Shown: positions 1 through 8,785, numbered from the stretch's first letter. The stretch is 64,000 nucleotides of DNA from Sphingopyxis bauzanensis (GCF_002205675.1 NZ_NISK01000003.1:186001-250000), one strand, 5' to 3'. Notes: generated from the letters alone by a model not told the origin. A program made the numbers and translations.

Positions 1-1407
1 TTCATCCTCTCGCTGCGCGGGCTGTCGAGCCCGGCGACGGCGCAAGCCGGCAACCGTTTCGGCATGATGGGCATGACGATCGCGGTGGTCACCACCCTCG
101 TCACCCATGTGCCGTGGAAAACCGGCGATGCGACCAACAGCTATGTCGGCCCTGATCTGGTCGGGATCGCCGAAATCCTCGGCGCAATCGCAATCGGCGC
201 CGTCATCGGCATCGTCATGGCGCGGCGCATCGCAATGACCGCGATGCCGCAGTTGGTTGCGGCCTTCCACAGTCTCGTCGGGTTGGCCGCGGTCGCGGTC
301 GCCGCAGCCGCCTATCTCAACCCGCAAGCCTTCGGCATCGCCGATGCGGCGGGGCAGATTTACACGGTCAGCCGGATTGAAATGGGGCTGGGCATCGCGA
401 TCGGTGCGATCACCTTCTCGGGATCGGTGATCGCCTTTCTCAAGCTCAACGGCAATATGTCGGGTGCGGCGATCATGCTGCCCGGGCGCCATATCATCAA
501 TCTCGGGACGCTGGCCGCGATCATCGGGCTGGTCGCCTATTTCACCGTCGATCAGTCGCCATGGGTGTTCTGGACCGTTACCGGGCTCAGCTTCCTGATC
601 GGTTTCCTGCTGATCATCCCGATCGGCGGCGCCGACATGCCGGTCGTCGTGTCGATGCTGAACAGCTATTCGGGCTGGGCCGCAGCGGCGATGGGCTTTA
701 CCCTCGGTAACACCGCGATGATCATCACCGGCGCGCTCGTCGGTTCGTCGGGCGCCATCCTGTCGTACATCATGTGCCGCGCAATGAACCGCAGCTTCAT
801 TAGCGTGATCGCGGGCGGCTTCGGCGCCGATGCCGCGGCCAGCGATGGCGCATCGAAGGAACAAAGGCCTTGGAAACCCGGCAGCGCCGACGATGCGGCG
901 TTCCTGATGAGCCAGGCCGACACCGTCATCATCGTCCCCGGTTACGGCATGGCGGTCGCACAGGCGCAGCACGCGCTGCGCGAAATGGGCGACTTGCTGA
1001 AGAAAGAGGGCGTGACGGTCAAATATGCGATCCACCCGGTCGCGGGGCGTATGCCCGGCCATATGAACGTGCTGCTTGCCGAAGCGAACGTCCCTTATGA
1101 TGAGGTGTTCGAGCTGGAGGACATCAACGGCGAGTTCGCGCAGGCCGATGTGGCCTTCGTTATCGGCGCCAACGATGTGACCAACCCGTCGGCGAAGACC
1201 GACAAGACATCGCCGATTTATGGTATGCCGGTGCTCGACGTCGAAAAGGCGAAGACGGTGCTGTTCGTGAAGCGGTCGATGGGCGGAGTCGGTTATGCCG
1301 GGGTCGACAACGACGTTTTCTATATGGACCAGACCATGATGCTGCTCGGCGATGCCAAAAAGATGACCGACGACATCGTCAAGGCGCTCAATGGTGGGGG
1401 TCACTGA
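1..1407 (+). CDS. pntB: NAD(P) transhydrogenase subunit beta (5' partial)
   Basis: This is the beta subunit of the membrane proton-translocating transhydrogenase, which moves hydride between NADH and NADP+ using the proton gradient. The reading frame is open from base 1, so the true start lies upstream; the first visible residues (FILSLRGLSSPATAQAGNRF) are the conserved PntB N-terminus, so little is missing. About eight hydrophobic helices (domain II) fill the first 270 residues. The C-terminal NADP(H)-binding domain III follows, with a glycine-rich GYGMAVAQAQ segment and a KRSMGGVGYAG motif near the end. The alpha-subunit genes are expected just left of the window. A palindromic repeat follows the stop codon. 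Confidence 0.96.
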   Translation, partial: FILSLRGLSSPATAQAGNRFGMMGMTIAVVTTLVTHVPWKTGDATNSYVGPDLVGIAEILGAIAIGAVIGIVMARRIAMTAMPQLVAAFHSLVGLAAVAVAAAAYLNPQAFGIADAAGQIYTVSRIEMGLGIAIGAITFSGSVIAFLKLNGNMSGAAIMLPGRHIINLGTLAAIIGLVAYFTVDQSPWVFWTVTGLSFLIGFLLIIPIGGADMPVVVSMLNSYSGWAAAAMGFTLGNTAMIITGALVGSSGAILSYIMCRAMNRSFISVIAGGFGADAAASDGASKEQRPWKPGSADDAAFLMSQADTVIIVPGYGMAVAQAQHALREMGDLLKKEGVTVKYAIHPVAGRMPGHMNVLLAEANVPYDEVFELEDINGEFAQADVAFVIGANDVTNPSAKTDKTSPIYGMPVLDVEKAKTVLFVKRSMGGVGYAGVDNDVFYMDQTMMLLGDAKKMTDDIVKALNGGGH

Positions 1408-1429
1408 TTCCACAGCCATTGACCCGAAT

Positions 1430-1507
1430 CGTCATCACGGCGAAGGCCGGAATCTCGACCTCGCGTTGAATTGCAACGGCGAGACCCCGGCCTTCGCCGG
1501 GGTGACG
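1430..1507. repeat. Intergenic inverted repeat, family C (REP-like)
   Basis: The left arm at 1430-1456 and the right arm at 1481-1507 are reverse complements at 23 of 27 positions, around a 24-base loop. The core of each arm is CGGCGAAGGCCGG or its complement. It lies between pntB and the racemase gene. A related core (CCCCGCGAAGGCGGGG) is present at 36775. Such hairpins occur at operon ends in sphingomonads; whether this one acts in termination or mRNA stability is inference. Confidence 0.75.
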
Positions 1508-1529
1508 AAAAAAGGGACATAATTTTGTT

Positions 1530-2228
1530 ATGCGTAAAATCGGCCTGATCGGCGGCATGAGCTGGGCATCGACCGAGCTTTATTACCGGCACCTCAACAA
1601 GGGTGTGCAAAAGCGGCTGGGCACCGCCTGCTCGGCACCCATCCTGCTCGAAAGCCTCAACTATTGCGACCTGTCGCGGCTGACCACGCCCCAACAATGG
1701 ACGCATGCCAAGGAGGTTCTGATAGCGTCTGCGCAGCGCCTGGAAGCGGCGGGCGCGACCGCGCTGATGATCGCCGCCAATTCGATGCACAAGGTGGCCG
1801 ATGACGTCGCCGCGGCGATCTCGATCCCGCTGCTCCACATCGTCGACGAAACCGGCGAAAAGATGAAGGCTGACGGGATCAATGCGGCGGCGGTAATCGG
1901 CACGCGCAACGTGATGACCGAACCCTGGTTCCGCCAGCGGCTGGTTCGTCACGGGCTGACCCTCGCGCCCTATGACACCAACCGCGCCGACGAGATCGAC
2001 CGGATCATCTATGAAGAGCTGATGCTGGGCAAGGCGAACGAAGCGTCGCGGCGCACGATGAAGACCTTTATCACGGACATCGCCAAACAGGATATTCAGG
2101 CGATCGTGCTGGCGTGCACCGAGCTGGTGATGCTGGTCGATCCCGACGCCAATGTGCTGCCGATTTACGACACGACGCGGATTCATGTCGCGGCGGGCGT
2201 GGATTGGATTTTGGGGGATGCAGCTTAG
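1530..2228 (+). CDS. Aspartate/glutamate racemase family protein
   Basis: This is a 232-residue enzyme of the cofactor-independent aspartate/glutamate racemase family, which interconverts L- and D-amino acids by a two-base mechanism. The N-terminal KIGLIGGMSW and the ANSMHK and LACTEL segments are family signatures. The second catalytic position is Cys196. At the first catalytic position the residue is Ser85 (in ANSMHK), where most racemases have Cys and the YgeA-type subgroup has Thr. It stands alone between two palindromic repeats. Substrate specificity cannot be read from the sequence, and the Ser replacement leaves its activity open. Confidence 0.85.
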   Translation: MRKIGLIGGMSWASTELYYRHLNKGVQKRLGTACSAPILLESLNYCDLSRLTTPQQWTHAKEVLIASAQRLEAAGATALMIAANSMHKVADDVAAAISIPLLHIVDETGEKMKADGINAAAVIGTRNVMTEPWFRQRLVRHGLTLAPYDTNRADEIDRIIYEELMLGKANEASRRTMKTFITDIAKQDIQAIVLACTELVMLVDPDANVLPIYDTTRIHVAAGVDWILGDAA

Positions 2229-2243
2229 CTCAACATTGTGATT

Positions 2244-2323
2244 CCGTTCGCATCGAGCGAAGTCGAGATGCCTATCGGTCCGGCATGACTTCGGGGTGTC
2301 TCGACTTCGCTCGACACGAACGG
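2244..2323. repeat. Intergenic inverted repeat, family B
   Basis: The left arm (2244-2270) and right arm (2297-2323) are near-perfect reverse complements built on CGAGCGAAGTCGAGA. Other copies of the same family lie at 11335-11414 and 48919-48997. It sits between the convergent racemase and DUF2147 genes, a usual place for a bidirectional REP-type hairpin. Confidence 0.8.
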
Positions 2324-2336
2324 GCATTCACAAAGA

Positions 2337-2750
2337 TTAGCTCATCTTCGTCCACGTCACCGTGCGGCAAAACACGCTGACGCAGCCTTTCATCGTCAAC
2401 TTGCCACCCTTCACGCGCAGATGCGCTTTGTAATAGCGCCCATCCTCGGGGCTGTAACCCTCACCCTTCCAGCCATCGCCATGCGGAACCAAATCCCAAT
2501 AGATTTGCAGCCCGGTGATCTGGCGGCCCCGCTTCGCCTTGTCGGGATTTCGCTCGTCGAGCTGGCCGCCCGCGGGCTGCTTAACCAGCACACGCTCGAT
2601 GCGTCCGCACATCTTATTGCCGCAAACGGTCATCACGACGACACCCTTGCCGTCGTCGGTTTTCCAGCGTCCGGTTATCGGCGCGGGCGCGGCGGCCATC
2701 GATGGCACGGCAATAAGCGCAACGAGCGCCAATGATAATCTGGTAAGCAA
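2337..2750 (-). CDS. DUF2147 family secreted protein
   Basis: This is a 137-residue protein with a clear signal peptide (about 21 residues, hydrophobic core then MAAA). The mature part matches the DUF2147 layout: ITGRWKTDDGKG near the start, a CGNKMCGRI stretch, a GLQIYWDL segment in the middle and a GCVSVFCRTVTW segment at the end. DUF2147 proteins are small periplasmic beta-rich proteins of unknown function. Four cysteines in two close pairs (CGNKMC and CVSVFC) suggest disulfides. It is transcribed alone, convergent with the racemase. Confidence 0.85.
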   Translation of the reverse strand: MLTRLSLALVALIAVPSMAAAPAPITGRWKTDDGKGVVVMTVCGNKMCGRIERVLVKQPAGGQLDERNPDKAKRGRQITGLQIYWDLVPHGDGWKGEGYSPEDGRYYKAHLRVKGGKLTMKGCVSVFCRTVTWTKMS

Positions 2751-2848
2751 AGCGACCTCTCCCCGGTTTTAGCTACACGCATGTCAGCAACCCGCTTGGC
2801 ATCCGTCAAGTCTTGCCGCATGTTCTCTCAAAATCAGGGGAGAGAGCG

Positions 2849-4060
2849 ATGCGATTCAACGGCTTTCACGCGGCGACGCTGGGCATTTTGGCGGCCTTCG
2901 TTGCCGTTCCAGCGAGCGCCAAGACGATCAGCGTCAGTGCGACAACGCCCGACGCCAATGAAAAGCTGCAAGAAGCGCTGATCCTGGCCGTACCGGGCGA
3001 CGTCGTACAGCTGGGCGCCGGGGTGTGGAAGCTGGTCGATGGCCTGTCGCTCGACGTCGCCAATGTCACGGTGCGCGGCGCCGGGGCGGGCGAGGGCGGA
3101 TCGGTCCTCGACTTCACCGGGCAACAGGGCGCGGGCGAGGGGCTGCTTGTCACGTCGGACGACGTGTATCTGACCAATTTTGCGGTGCTCAACACCAAGG
3201 GCGACGGGATCAAGTCGAAGGGCGCCGACCGCATCGTCTATCACCAGCTGCGCGTCGAATGGACCGCCGGGCCGAACGAGACCAACGGTGCCTATGGGAT
3301 CTATCCGGTCGAAAGCACCGACGTGCTGATCGACAGCGTGTATGTGCGCGGCGCGTCGGACGCCGGCATCTATGTCGGTCAGTCGAAAAATATCATCGTG
3401 CGCGATTCGATCGCGACCGAGAATGTCGCGGGGATCGAGATCGAGAACAGCTACAACGCCGACGTCCACGACAATATCGCGACCAAGAACACCGGCGGCA
3501 TCTTGGTTTTCGATCTGCCCAGCCTGCCGATGCAGGGCGGGCATAATGTCCGGGTGTTCGAGAATATCGTCAACGACAACAGCACGCCGAATTTTGCGCC
3601 AAAGGGCAATATCGTCGCGAGCGTTCCGGCCGGCACCGGAGTGCTGGTCATGGCCAATCGCCATGTCGAGATTTTCGACAATATCTTTGACAACAACGGC
3701 ACTGCGAACGTGATGATTGTCGGCTATCGGTACGAGCAAAATGACCCGAAATATCAACCGCTGCCGCGGCAGATCGTCGTGCGCGGCAATCAGCATGGCA
3801 AGGCGGGCTATGCGCCCAAATTCGCCGGTGGCGACATGATCGCGGCGGCGATGGGCGGGAGCATCCCGCCCGTCCTGTGGGACGGGTCCGGCGATGCGAT
3901 CGTGCTCGACAAAGTCGGTGTGCTGTCGCTGAACCTGCCCGATGTCAAAACGCCGCAGAGCGAGGCGAAACCGTCGCCTGCCGATTTGTCGAAGGGCACA
4001 CCGCCCGCGGTGCTGCCCGCGATCAAACTGCCCGATGCGATGGAGGCGAAGGTCCGGTGA
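2849..4060 (+). CDS. Parallel beta-helix repeat protein, partner of SO2930-type cytochrome
   Basis: This is a secreted 403-residue protein. The start at 2849 is preferred over an earlier in-frame one because AGGGGAGAG lies just before it and it begins a proper signal peptide (MRFNGFHAATLG..., cleavage after PASA). From about residue 60 the sequence is a run of short beta-helix coils with repeated V-x-I/N-N-x-A patterns (for example NTKGDGIKSKGADRIV, DSIATENVAGIEIENSYNA), as in right-handed beta-helix proteins. It overlaps the next gene by four bases (GTGA). This pairing with a diheme cytochrome is a recurring module of unknown function (TIGR03805/TIGR03806 families, from memory). A carbohydrate or surface role is only a guess. 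Confidence 0.82.
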   Translation: MRFNGFHAATLGILAAFVAVPASAKTISVSATTPDANEKLQEALILAVPGDVVQLGAGVWKLVDGLSLDVANVTVRGAGAGEGGSVLDFTGQQGAGEGLLVTSDDVYLTNFAVLNTKGDGIKSKGADRIVYHQLRVEWTAGPNETNGAYGIYPVESTDVLIDSVYVRGASDAGIYVGQSKNIIVRDSIATENVAGIEIENSYNADVHDNIATKNTGGILVFDLPSLPMQGGHNVRVFENIVNDNSTPNFAPKGNIVASVPAGTGVLVMANRHVEIFDNIFDNNGTANVMIVGYRYEQNDPKYQPLPRQIVVRGNQHGKAGYAPKFAGGDMIAAAMGGSIPPVLWDGSGDAIVLDKVGVLSLNLPDVKTPQSEAKPSPADLSKGTPPAVLPAIKLPDAMEAKVR

Positions 4061-5085
4061 AGCGCATATTCGCAGCGCTAGCGGCGGCGCTTTGCTGCGT
4101 CAGCGGTGCGGCCACCATGAGTGATCCGACCGTTGATCAGGCCGTGATCGAGGGCGAGGCGACGCCGCAAAAGCTGTCCGCTTTCGGGTTCGGGATGACC
4201 GCGGACGCCTATCGCCCGATCGCTGCCTTCGGCTATAAGCTGCACACGCCGCTGTTCAGCGATTATGCCGACAAGCAGCGCTTCGTGTACATCCCGGAAG
4301 GCCGCGAAGCGCGCGTCGCGGCGGGAGGGACGATCGAGTTTCCGGTTGGGACAGTGCTGTTCAAAAGTTTCGGCTGGGCCGACCATAATGGCGGCAAACC
4401 GGTCGAGACACGGCTGCTGATCCACCGCGCGTCGGGCTGGGTCGCGCTGCCTTATATCTGGGACGCCGATGGCAAGGATGCGACGTTGGCGCTCGGCGGG
4501 CGCCGCGTGCCGGTGAGCTTCAAGAGCCCCGATGGCGAGGCGCACAGCATCCGTTATGCTGTGCCGAACAAGAATCAATGCAAGGAATGCCACAGCAAGA
4601 ATGGGGTGATCGAACCGATCGGGCCTAAGGCGCAAAATTTCATTCTTGATCCCGCAACGACGAGCCAAGTGCGCGACCGCTATTTTGAGACTCCCGCGGC
4701 GCTGAAACGGACGATACCGCATTGGGACGATCTCAAGTCGCGCAGTGTCGCCGACCGCGCCCGTGCCTATCTCGACGTCAATTGCGCACATTGCCACAAC
4801 CCGGCGGGCAGCGCGTCGAACAGCGGCCTGTTCCTGCGCTGGACCGACGATCCCACCGGCGTCAATTACGGCATCGGCAAGCGCCCGACCGCGGCGGGGC
4901 GCGGCAGTGGGGGCATGGATTTCGCGATCGCGCCCGGCGACCCCGCGCACAGCTTCATGATCTATCGCCTCGAAAGCACCGATCCCGGCATTGCGATGCC
5001 CGAGGTGGGGCGGTCGACGGTGCACAAGGAAGGCGCGGCGCTGCTGCGGCAATGGATTGCGGAGATGCCGAAGGGCGGCGGATAG
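4057..5085 (+). CDS. SO2930-family diheme c-type cytochrome
   Basis: This is a 342-residue exported protein with two c-type heme attachment motifs, CKECH at residues 175-179 and CAHCH at 243-247. The GTG at 4057 overlaps the stop of the beta-helix gene (GTGA) and begins a hydrophobic signal sequence, so it is the likely start. An ATG-like start further upstream in the same frame would lie inside the neighbour. The region before the first heme (residues 30-170) is conserved in the SO2930/HNE_0200 family. Partner and electron acceptor are unknown; the tight coupling to the beta-helix gene says the two act together. Confidence 0.85.
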   Translation: MKRIFAALAAALCCVSGAATMSDPTVDQAVIEGEATPQKLSAFGFGMTADAYRPIAAFGYKLHTPLFSDYADKQRFVYIPEGREARVAAGGTIEFPVGTVLFKSFGWADHNGGKPVETRLLIHRASGWVALPYIWDADGKDATLALGGRRVPVSFKSPDGEAHSIRYAVPNKNQCKECHSKNGVIEPIGPKAQNFILDPATTSQVRDRYFETPAALKRTIPHWDDLKSRSVADRARAYLDVNCAHCHNPAGSASNSGLFLRWTDDPTGVNYGIGKRPTAAGRGSGGMDFAIAPGDPAHSFMIYRLESTDPGIAMPEVGRSTVHKEGAALLRQWIAEMPKGGG

Positions 5086-5103
5086 CCTGACTTTTCCACA
5101 TCT

Positions 5104-5186
5104 CGTCATTGCGAGGAGCGAAGCGACGCGGCAATCCAGAGGCGGCGTAAACCGCTCTGGATTGTGTCGCTTCGCTCGCAATGACG
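5104..5186. repeat. Intergenic inverted repeat, family A
   Basis: This is a long imperfect palindrome whose outer arms are CGTCATTGCGAG and CTCGCAATGACG, enclosing CGAAGCGAC / GTCGCTTCG and CAATCCAGA / CTGGATTG. Two further copies are at 7911-7986 and 21471-21546. The copies at 5104 and 7911 also share the loop GGCGTAAACCGCTCTGG. Confidence 0.85.
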
Positions 5187-5226
5187 TGGGTTTCTATGCC
5201 GACCGCTTGGCCTTAAGGAGCGTTGC

Positions 5227-5859
5227 ATGACCCAACTCGTCCTCCACGACTATTTCCGCTCCTCTGCCAGCTATCGCGTGCGCATCGCGCTGAACCTCAA
5301 AAGACTGGCCTATGAGCGTGTCGAGGTCAGCCTGATCGCGGGCGAGCAGCGCAGCGACGCCTATCTGGAACTCAACGCGCAGGGTTTTGTCCCGATGCTC
5401 GTCGCCGACGGCGAGCCGATCATCCAGAGCATGGCGATCATCGACTGGCTCGACCGTGCCTTTCCCGAGCCGCGATTGATCCCCGAGGACGCGATGCCGC
5501 GCGCGGTGGCGCTGGCGCAGGCGCAGGTGGTGGCGAGCGATATCCATCCGCTCAACAATCTGCGCGTGCTCAAGTATCTGACCCGCGATCTGGGGCTCAA
5601 CGAGCAGACAAAGGACCGCTGGATCGCGACGTGGATCGCGCAGGGGTTCGAGGCGCTGGAAGCGATGGCGGGCGACGGAATTTATCTCGGCGGCAATACG
5701 GCGAGCATCGCCGACTGCTGCCTGGTTCCGCAGATGTACAACGCGCGGCGGTTCGAAGTGCCGCTGGACGATTATCCGCGCTTGGTGGCGATCGACGCCG
5801 CGTGTTTGGAATTGGAGGCGTTTCAGAACGCGCATCCCGACGCGGTGAAGCCCGCGTGA
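5227..5859 (+). CDS. maiA: Maleylacetoacetate isomerase (zeta-class glutathione transferase)
   Basis: This is a 210-residue glutathione-dependent isomerase converting maleylacetoacetate to fumarylacetoacetate in tyrosine or gentisate-type ring catabolism. The zeta-class signature SSASYRVRIALN is at residues 11-22, with the usual thioredoxin-like N-domain (QSMAIIDWLDRAFP) and an all-helical C-domain (NLRVLKYL...). TAAGGAG before the ATG is a good ribosome site. The stop overlaps the start of a TonB-dependent receptor gene by four bases, an unusual partner for this enzyme; no other tyrosine-degradation gene is nearby. Confidence 0.9.
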   Translation: MTQLVLHDYFRSSASYRVRIALNLKRLAYERVEVSLIAGEQRSDAYLELNAQGFVPMLVADGEPIIQSMAIIDWLDRAFPEPRLIPEDAMPRAVALAQAQVVASDIHPLNNLRVLKYLTRDLGLNEQTKDRWIATWIAQGFEALEAMAGDGIYLGGNTASIADCCLVPQMYNARRFEVPLDDYPRLVAIDAACLELEAFQNAHPDAVKPA

Positions 5860-7901
5860 TCCGGCTCCTTGCGGGAACTTTAGCACTGGTCTTGCCGACG
5901 GCCGCGATGGCGCAGGAAACGGAGAAAGCGGCCGAAGAAATCATCATCCCTGCAAGGGTCGTTTCGCGCGAAGAAATCGTCGTATCGGGGAGCGGCCTGT
6001 TACGTGAAACGGACAGCGATCTCATCCAATCGTCCAATATATTGCTGGATGTGAAGCCCGGCCTCGGCGCGCGGATCGAAAACCGTTTGCGCGACGAATC
6101 CGGCATCGTCCAGTTCCGCCGCAGCGACGGGCGCAGCGCGCATCCGACGAGCCAGGGCGTCACGCTGCGCGGCCTCGGCGGCAATGCGTCGAGCCGCGCG
6201 CTCGTCACCCTCGACGGAGTACCGCAAGCTGATCCTTTCGGCGGCTGGGTGGCGTGGTCGGCTTATGATGCGATCAGCCTTGGCGGTATCGTCTTGACGC
6301 GCGGAGGTAGCAGCGGCGCCGACGGCCCCGGCGCGCTGGCGGGCACCATAGGCCTCCATTCGACGATGACCGACGGGATTGCCGCGAGCGCCGCCTATGG
6401 CAGCCGCGGTAGCTGGGACATGTCGGCGAGTGCAGGGGGCGAGCTGGGTCATGGGCAGGTCGCGGTCGACGGCCGCTACAGCCGTGGCGACGGCTTCATC
6501 CCCGTCGCCAAGGGCCAGCGCGGCGCGGTTGATCGAGCGGCACCTTATGAGCAGGGCGGACTAGGGCTGCGCCTGCGATTCGACGCGGGCGACGACAGTC
6601 GTATCGAGGCAAGCCTCCGCGGTTTTTCGGACCGGCGCGACCGGGGGACCGACTTCTCGGCCAGCAAGGTCGACGGCGTCGATGCCAGCGTGCGGGTCGT
6701 TCATGATCCAGTGGCGACGACGCAATGGCTGGCGCTCGCCTATATCCAGCTGCGCGATTTCGAGAGCGGGTTCGCGAGCGTTGCGGCGGGTCGGAACAGT
6801 GTTGCTCCCGCGCTTTTTCAGCGCGTTCCCGCGACCGGCCTTGGCGCGCGCTTCGAACTTCGCCTGGCGATTGGCGGCGCAAACCCGCTCCGCGCCGGCG
6901 TCGACTGGCGCCGCACGACCGGCCGCACCGAGGAGGATTTCTTCTTCGCGGGTACCGTTCCCGGCCGCCACCGCTTCGCGGGCGGCAGCGCCGACACCGT
7001 CGGCGCCTTCGCCGAATGGACCACGGGCGACGCTGGTTACGGTTTCCTCTGGACGCTCAGCGGCCGCGTCGATCGCTGGTGGCTCGGCGAAGGCTTTCGC
7101 CTCGAACGCAATATCGGCGGCACGACGATTACAAACCTTGGCTTTGCCGCACGGCAGGGTTGGGAAGGCAGCGGACGCGCAGCCGTGCGCTGGTCGTCGG
7201 ACTTCGTATCGCTTCGCGCCGCGGGCTATCGCGGCTGGCGCCTGCCGACGCTGAACGAGCTTTACCGCCCGTTCCGCGTCGGGGCTGAGGTGACGACGGC
7301 GAACGAAATGCTGAAGCCCGAACGGTTGTGGGGCGGCGAGGTCGGGGTCGACTGGAACCGCGACGATACCAAGCTGTCGGCGACCCTGTTCGTCAACCAC
7401 CTGACCAACGCTATCGCCAATGTGACCTTGGCACCGAACCTTAGCCAGCGGCAGAATCTCGACGCGATCGACACCAAGGGTGTCGAGATCAGCGGTGAAC
7501 AGAAGATCGAATTTCTGACGCTGCGCGCGACCTATGCGTTGACCGACGCCACGGTCGATGCGTCGCGCGGGGCGGCGGCGCTCGATGGTCGCCGTCCGGC
7601 GCAGATCGCGAAACATGGCGGCAGTGTTTCGCTGCGCAGCAACACAATGGACGCCGTGCAGGGTTTCGCGACGCTTCGTTATATCGGCAAACAGAATGAG
7701 GATGATCTGGGTTTGCTGGTTCTGGACGACGCGCTGACGCTCGACGCCGGGCTGACGTGGCGCGTCGTTGATCGGGTGAGCATCGAGGCGCGCGGCGAAA
7801 ATCTGTTCGACGAACTGGTGCCTGCGTCGTTCTCCTCAGCAGGGATCGTCGAGCGCGCGACGCCGCGGACCTTGTGGATCGGTGCGCGGGTGGAATTCTA
7901 A
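5856..7901 (+). CDS. TonB-dependent outer membrane receptor
   Basis: This is a 681-residue outer membrane receptor. The GTG at 5856 overlaps the maiA stop (GTGA) and opens a signal peptide ending LPTAAMA-QE, so it is preferred to any upstream in-frame start inside maiA. The plug domain spans about residues 40-170 (SGIVQFRRSDGRSAHPTSQG, VTLRGLGGNASSRALVTLDG). The remainder is alternating beta strands typical of a 22-strand barrel, with the NLFDELVPASFSS segment near the end and a terminal aromatic residue (RVEF). The ligand cannot be inferred; the closest layout is the cobalamin/siderophore receptor type. No ABC transporter or FecR-type regulator is adjacent. Confidence 0.9.
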   Translation: MIRLLAGTLALVLPTAAMAQETEKAAEEIIIPARVVSREEIVVSGSGLLRETDSDLIQSSNILLDVKPGLGARIENRLRDESGIVQFRRSDGRSAHPTSQGVTLRGLGGNASSRALVTLDGVPQADPFGGWVAWSAYDAISLGGIVLTRGGSSGADGPGALAGTIGLHSTMTDGIAASAAYGSRGSWDMSASAGGELGHGQVAVDGRYSRGDGFIPVAKGQRGAVDRAAPYEQGGLGLRLRFDAGDDSRIEASLRGFSDRRDRGTDFSASKVDGVDASVRVVHDPVATTQWLALAYIQLRDFESGFASVAAGRNSVAPALFQRVPATGLGARFELRLAIGGANPLRAGVDWRRTTGRTEEDFFFAGTVPGRHRFAGGSADTVGAFAEWTTGDAGYGFLWTLSGRVDRWWLGEGFRLERNIGGTTITNLGFAARQGWEGSGRAAVRWSSDFVSLRAAGYRGWRLPTLNELYRPFRVGAEVTTANEMLKPERLWGGEVGVDWNRDDTKLSATLFVNHLTNAIANVTLAPNLSQRQNLDAIDTKGVEISGEQKIEFLTLRATYALTDATVDASRGAAALDGRRPAQIAKHGGSVSLRSNTMDAVQGFATLRYIGKQNEDDLGLLVLDDALTLDAGLTWRVVDRVSIEARGENLFDELVPASFSSAGIVERATPRTLWIGARVEF

Positions 7902-7910
7902 CACCCCCTT

Positions 7911-7986
7911 TGTCATTGCGAGCGCAGCGAAGCAATCTAGCGTGGCGTAAACCGCTCTGGATTGCGTCGCTGCGCTCGCAATGACG
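7911..7986. repeat. Intergenic inverted repeat, family A
   Basis: This is the second copy of the family at 5104. The arms begin TGTCATTGCGAGCGCAGCGA and end TCGCTGCGCTCGCAATGACG, with the shared internal GGCGTAAACCGCTCTGG. It lies between the receptor gene and the MarR-type regulator. Confidence 0.85.
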
Positions 7987-8064
7987 GATTCGGAAGCGAG
8001 AATCGTTCCAGAAACTTTGTATGACGAGGCTTCACAGACGACAAACAGTCGATAAGGTTAGACC

Positions 8065-8511
8065 ATGGCCGCCAAAAAACTGAACCTCGACAATTTTCTG
8101 CCCTATCGCCTGTCGATTGCGTCGAACGCGTTATCCGAACGGATCGCGGCGGAATATCAAAACCGGTTCGGGTTGAAGATTCCCGAGTGGCGGTTGATGG
8201 CGGTGCTGGGGGAGGGGAAGCCGAAAACGCAGCGTGAACTGGTCGAGGCGACGCGGATGGACAAGGTGACGGTCAATCGCGCCGCCAAGGCGCTTGCCGA
8301 GCGGCAGTTGATCGCGCGGCAGGCGCATGAAGTCGACGGGCGGTCGCACCATCTCGAGCTCACCGAGACGGGCTGGTCGCTTTACGACGCGATCGTCCCT
8401 GCGGCGCTGGCGAGCGAGACGCAGCTCGAATCGAATATCACCGCCGCCGAACGCGCGACGATGATGGCGATCCTAGCCAAGCTGACCGCCGCCGCCGAAG
8501 ATTATGCCTGA
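8065..8511 (+). CDS. MarR family transcriptional regulator
   Basis: This is a 148-residue winged-helix regulator. The DNA-binding part runs from about residue 45 to 110 (EWRLMAVLGEG, KTQRELVEATRMDKVTVNRAAKALAERQLI, then the wing with DGRSHHLELTETG). Helices at both ends form the dimer interface. Its stop overlaps the next start by eight bases, so it is the first gene of a four-gene operon with the PqqD-like, kinase-like and nucleotidyltransferase genes. A MarR protein usually represses its own operon and is released by a small ligand; that it does so here is inference from position. Confidence 0.9.
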   Translation: MAAKKLNLDNFLPYRLSIASNALSERIAAEYQNRFGLKIPEWRLMAVLGEGKPKTQRELVEATRMDKVTVNRAAKALAERQLIARQAHEVDGRSHHLELTETGWSLYDAIVPAALASETQLESNITAAERATMMAILAKLTAAAEDYA

Positions 8512-8785
8512 TCTGGTCTATCGCGCTGCACCGCCAGGCGCGCTGCGCGTCGAGCCGCTGGGCGAACTGACCGCGATTTTCGATCGCCGGTCGATGCAGA
8601 CGCATCTGGTGGTATCGCCGATGCCCGAAATATTGGCGGCGATGGGCGCGGCCGATTGCGACACTGCGACCCTCGCGGCGCGGCTTGCCGAGAGCTTCGA
8701 CTTCGACGGCGCGGACGATGTGCAGTCGATCCTCGCCGAGCGGCTGAGCGAACTGGCGGCGATGGGGCTGGTGGCGCGCGCGTGA
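8504..8785 (+). CDS. PqqD-like peptide chaperone of an HPr-rel-A type system
   Basis: This is a 93-residue PqqD-like protein with a winged-helix fold. Features include an N-terminal strand region (LVYRAAPPGALRVEPLGELTAIFDRRSMQTHLVV) followed by helices carrying SPMPEILAAMG and LAERLSELAAMGLV. PqqD homologs bind precursor peptides and hand them to modifying enzymes. The order PqqD-like, HprK-like kinase A, nucleotidyltransferase matches the 'HPr-rel-A system' gene trio known only from comparative genomics. It is coupled by an 8-base overlap upstream and a GTGA overlap downstream. Confidence 0.8.
   Translation: MPDLVYRAAPPGALRVEPLGELTAIFDRRSMQTHLVVSPMPEILAAMGAADCDTATLAARLAESFDFDGADDVQSILAERLSELAAMGLVARA

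Noticed and set aside
7987..8064. A specific MarR operator
   Set aside because: The segment has short imperfect symmetries (for example around CAGACGACAAACAGTC) but none convincing enough to list as a site.
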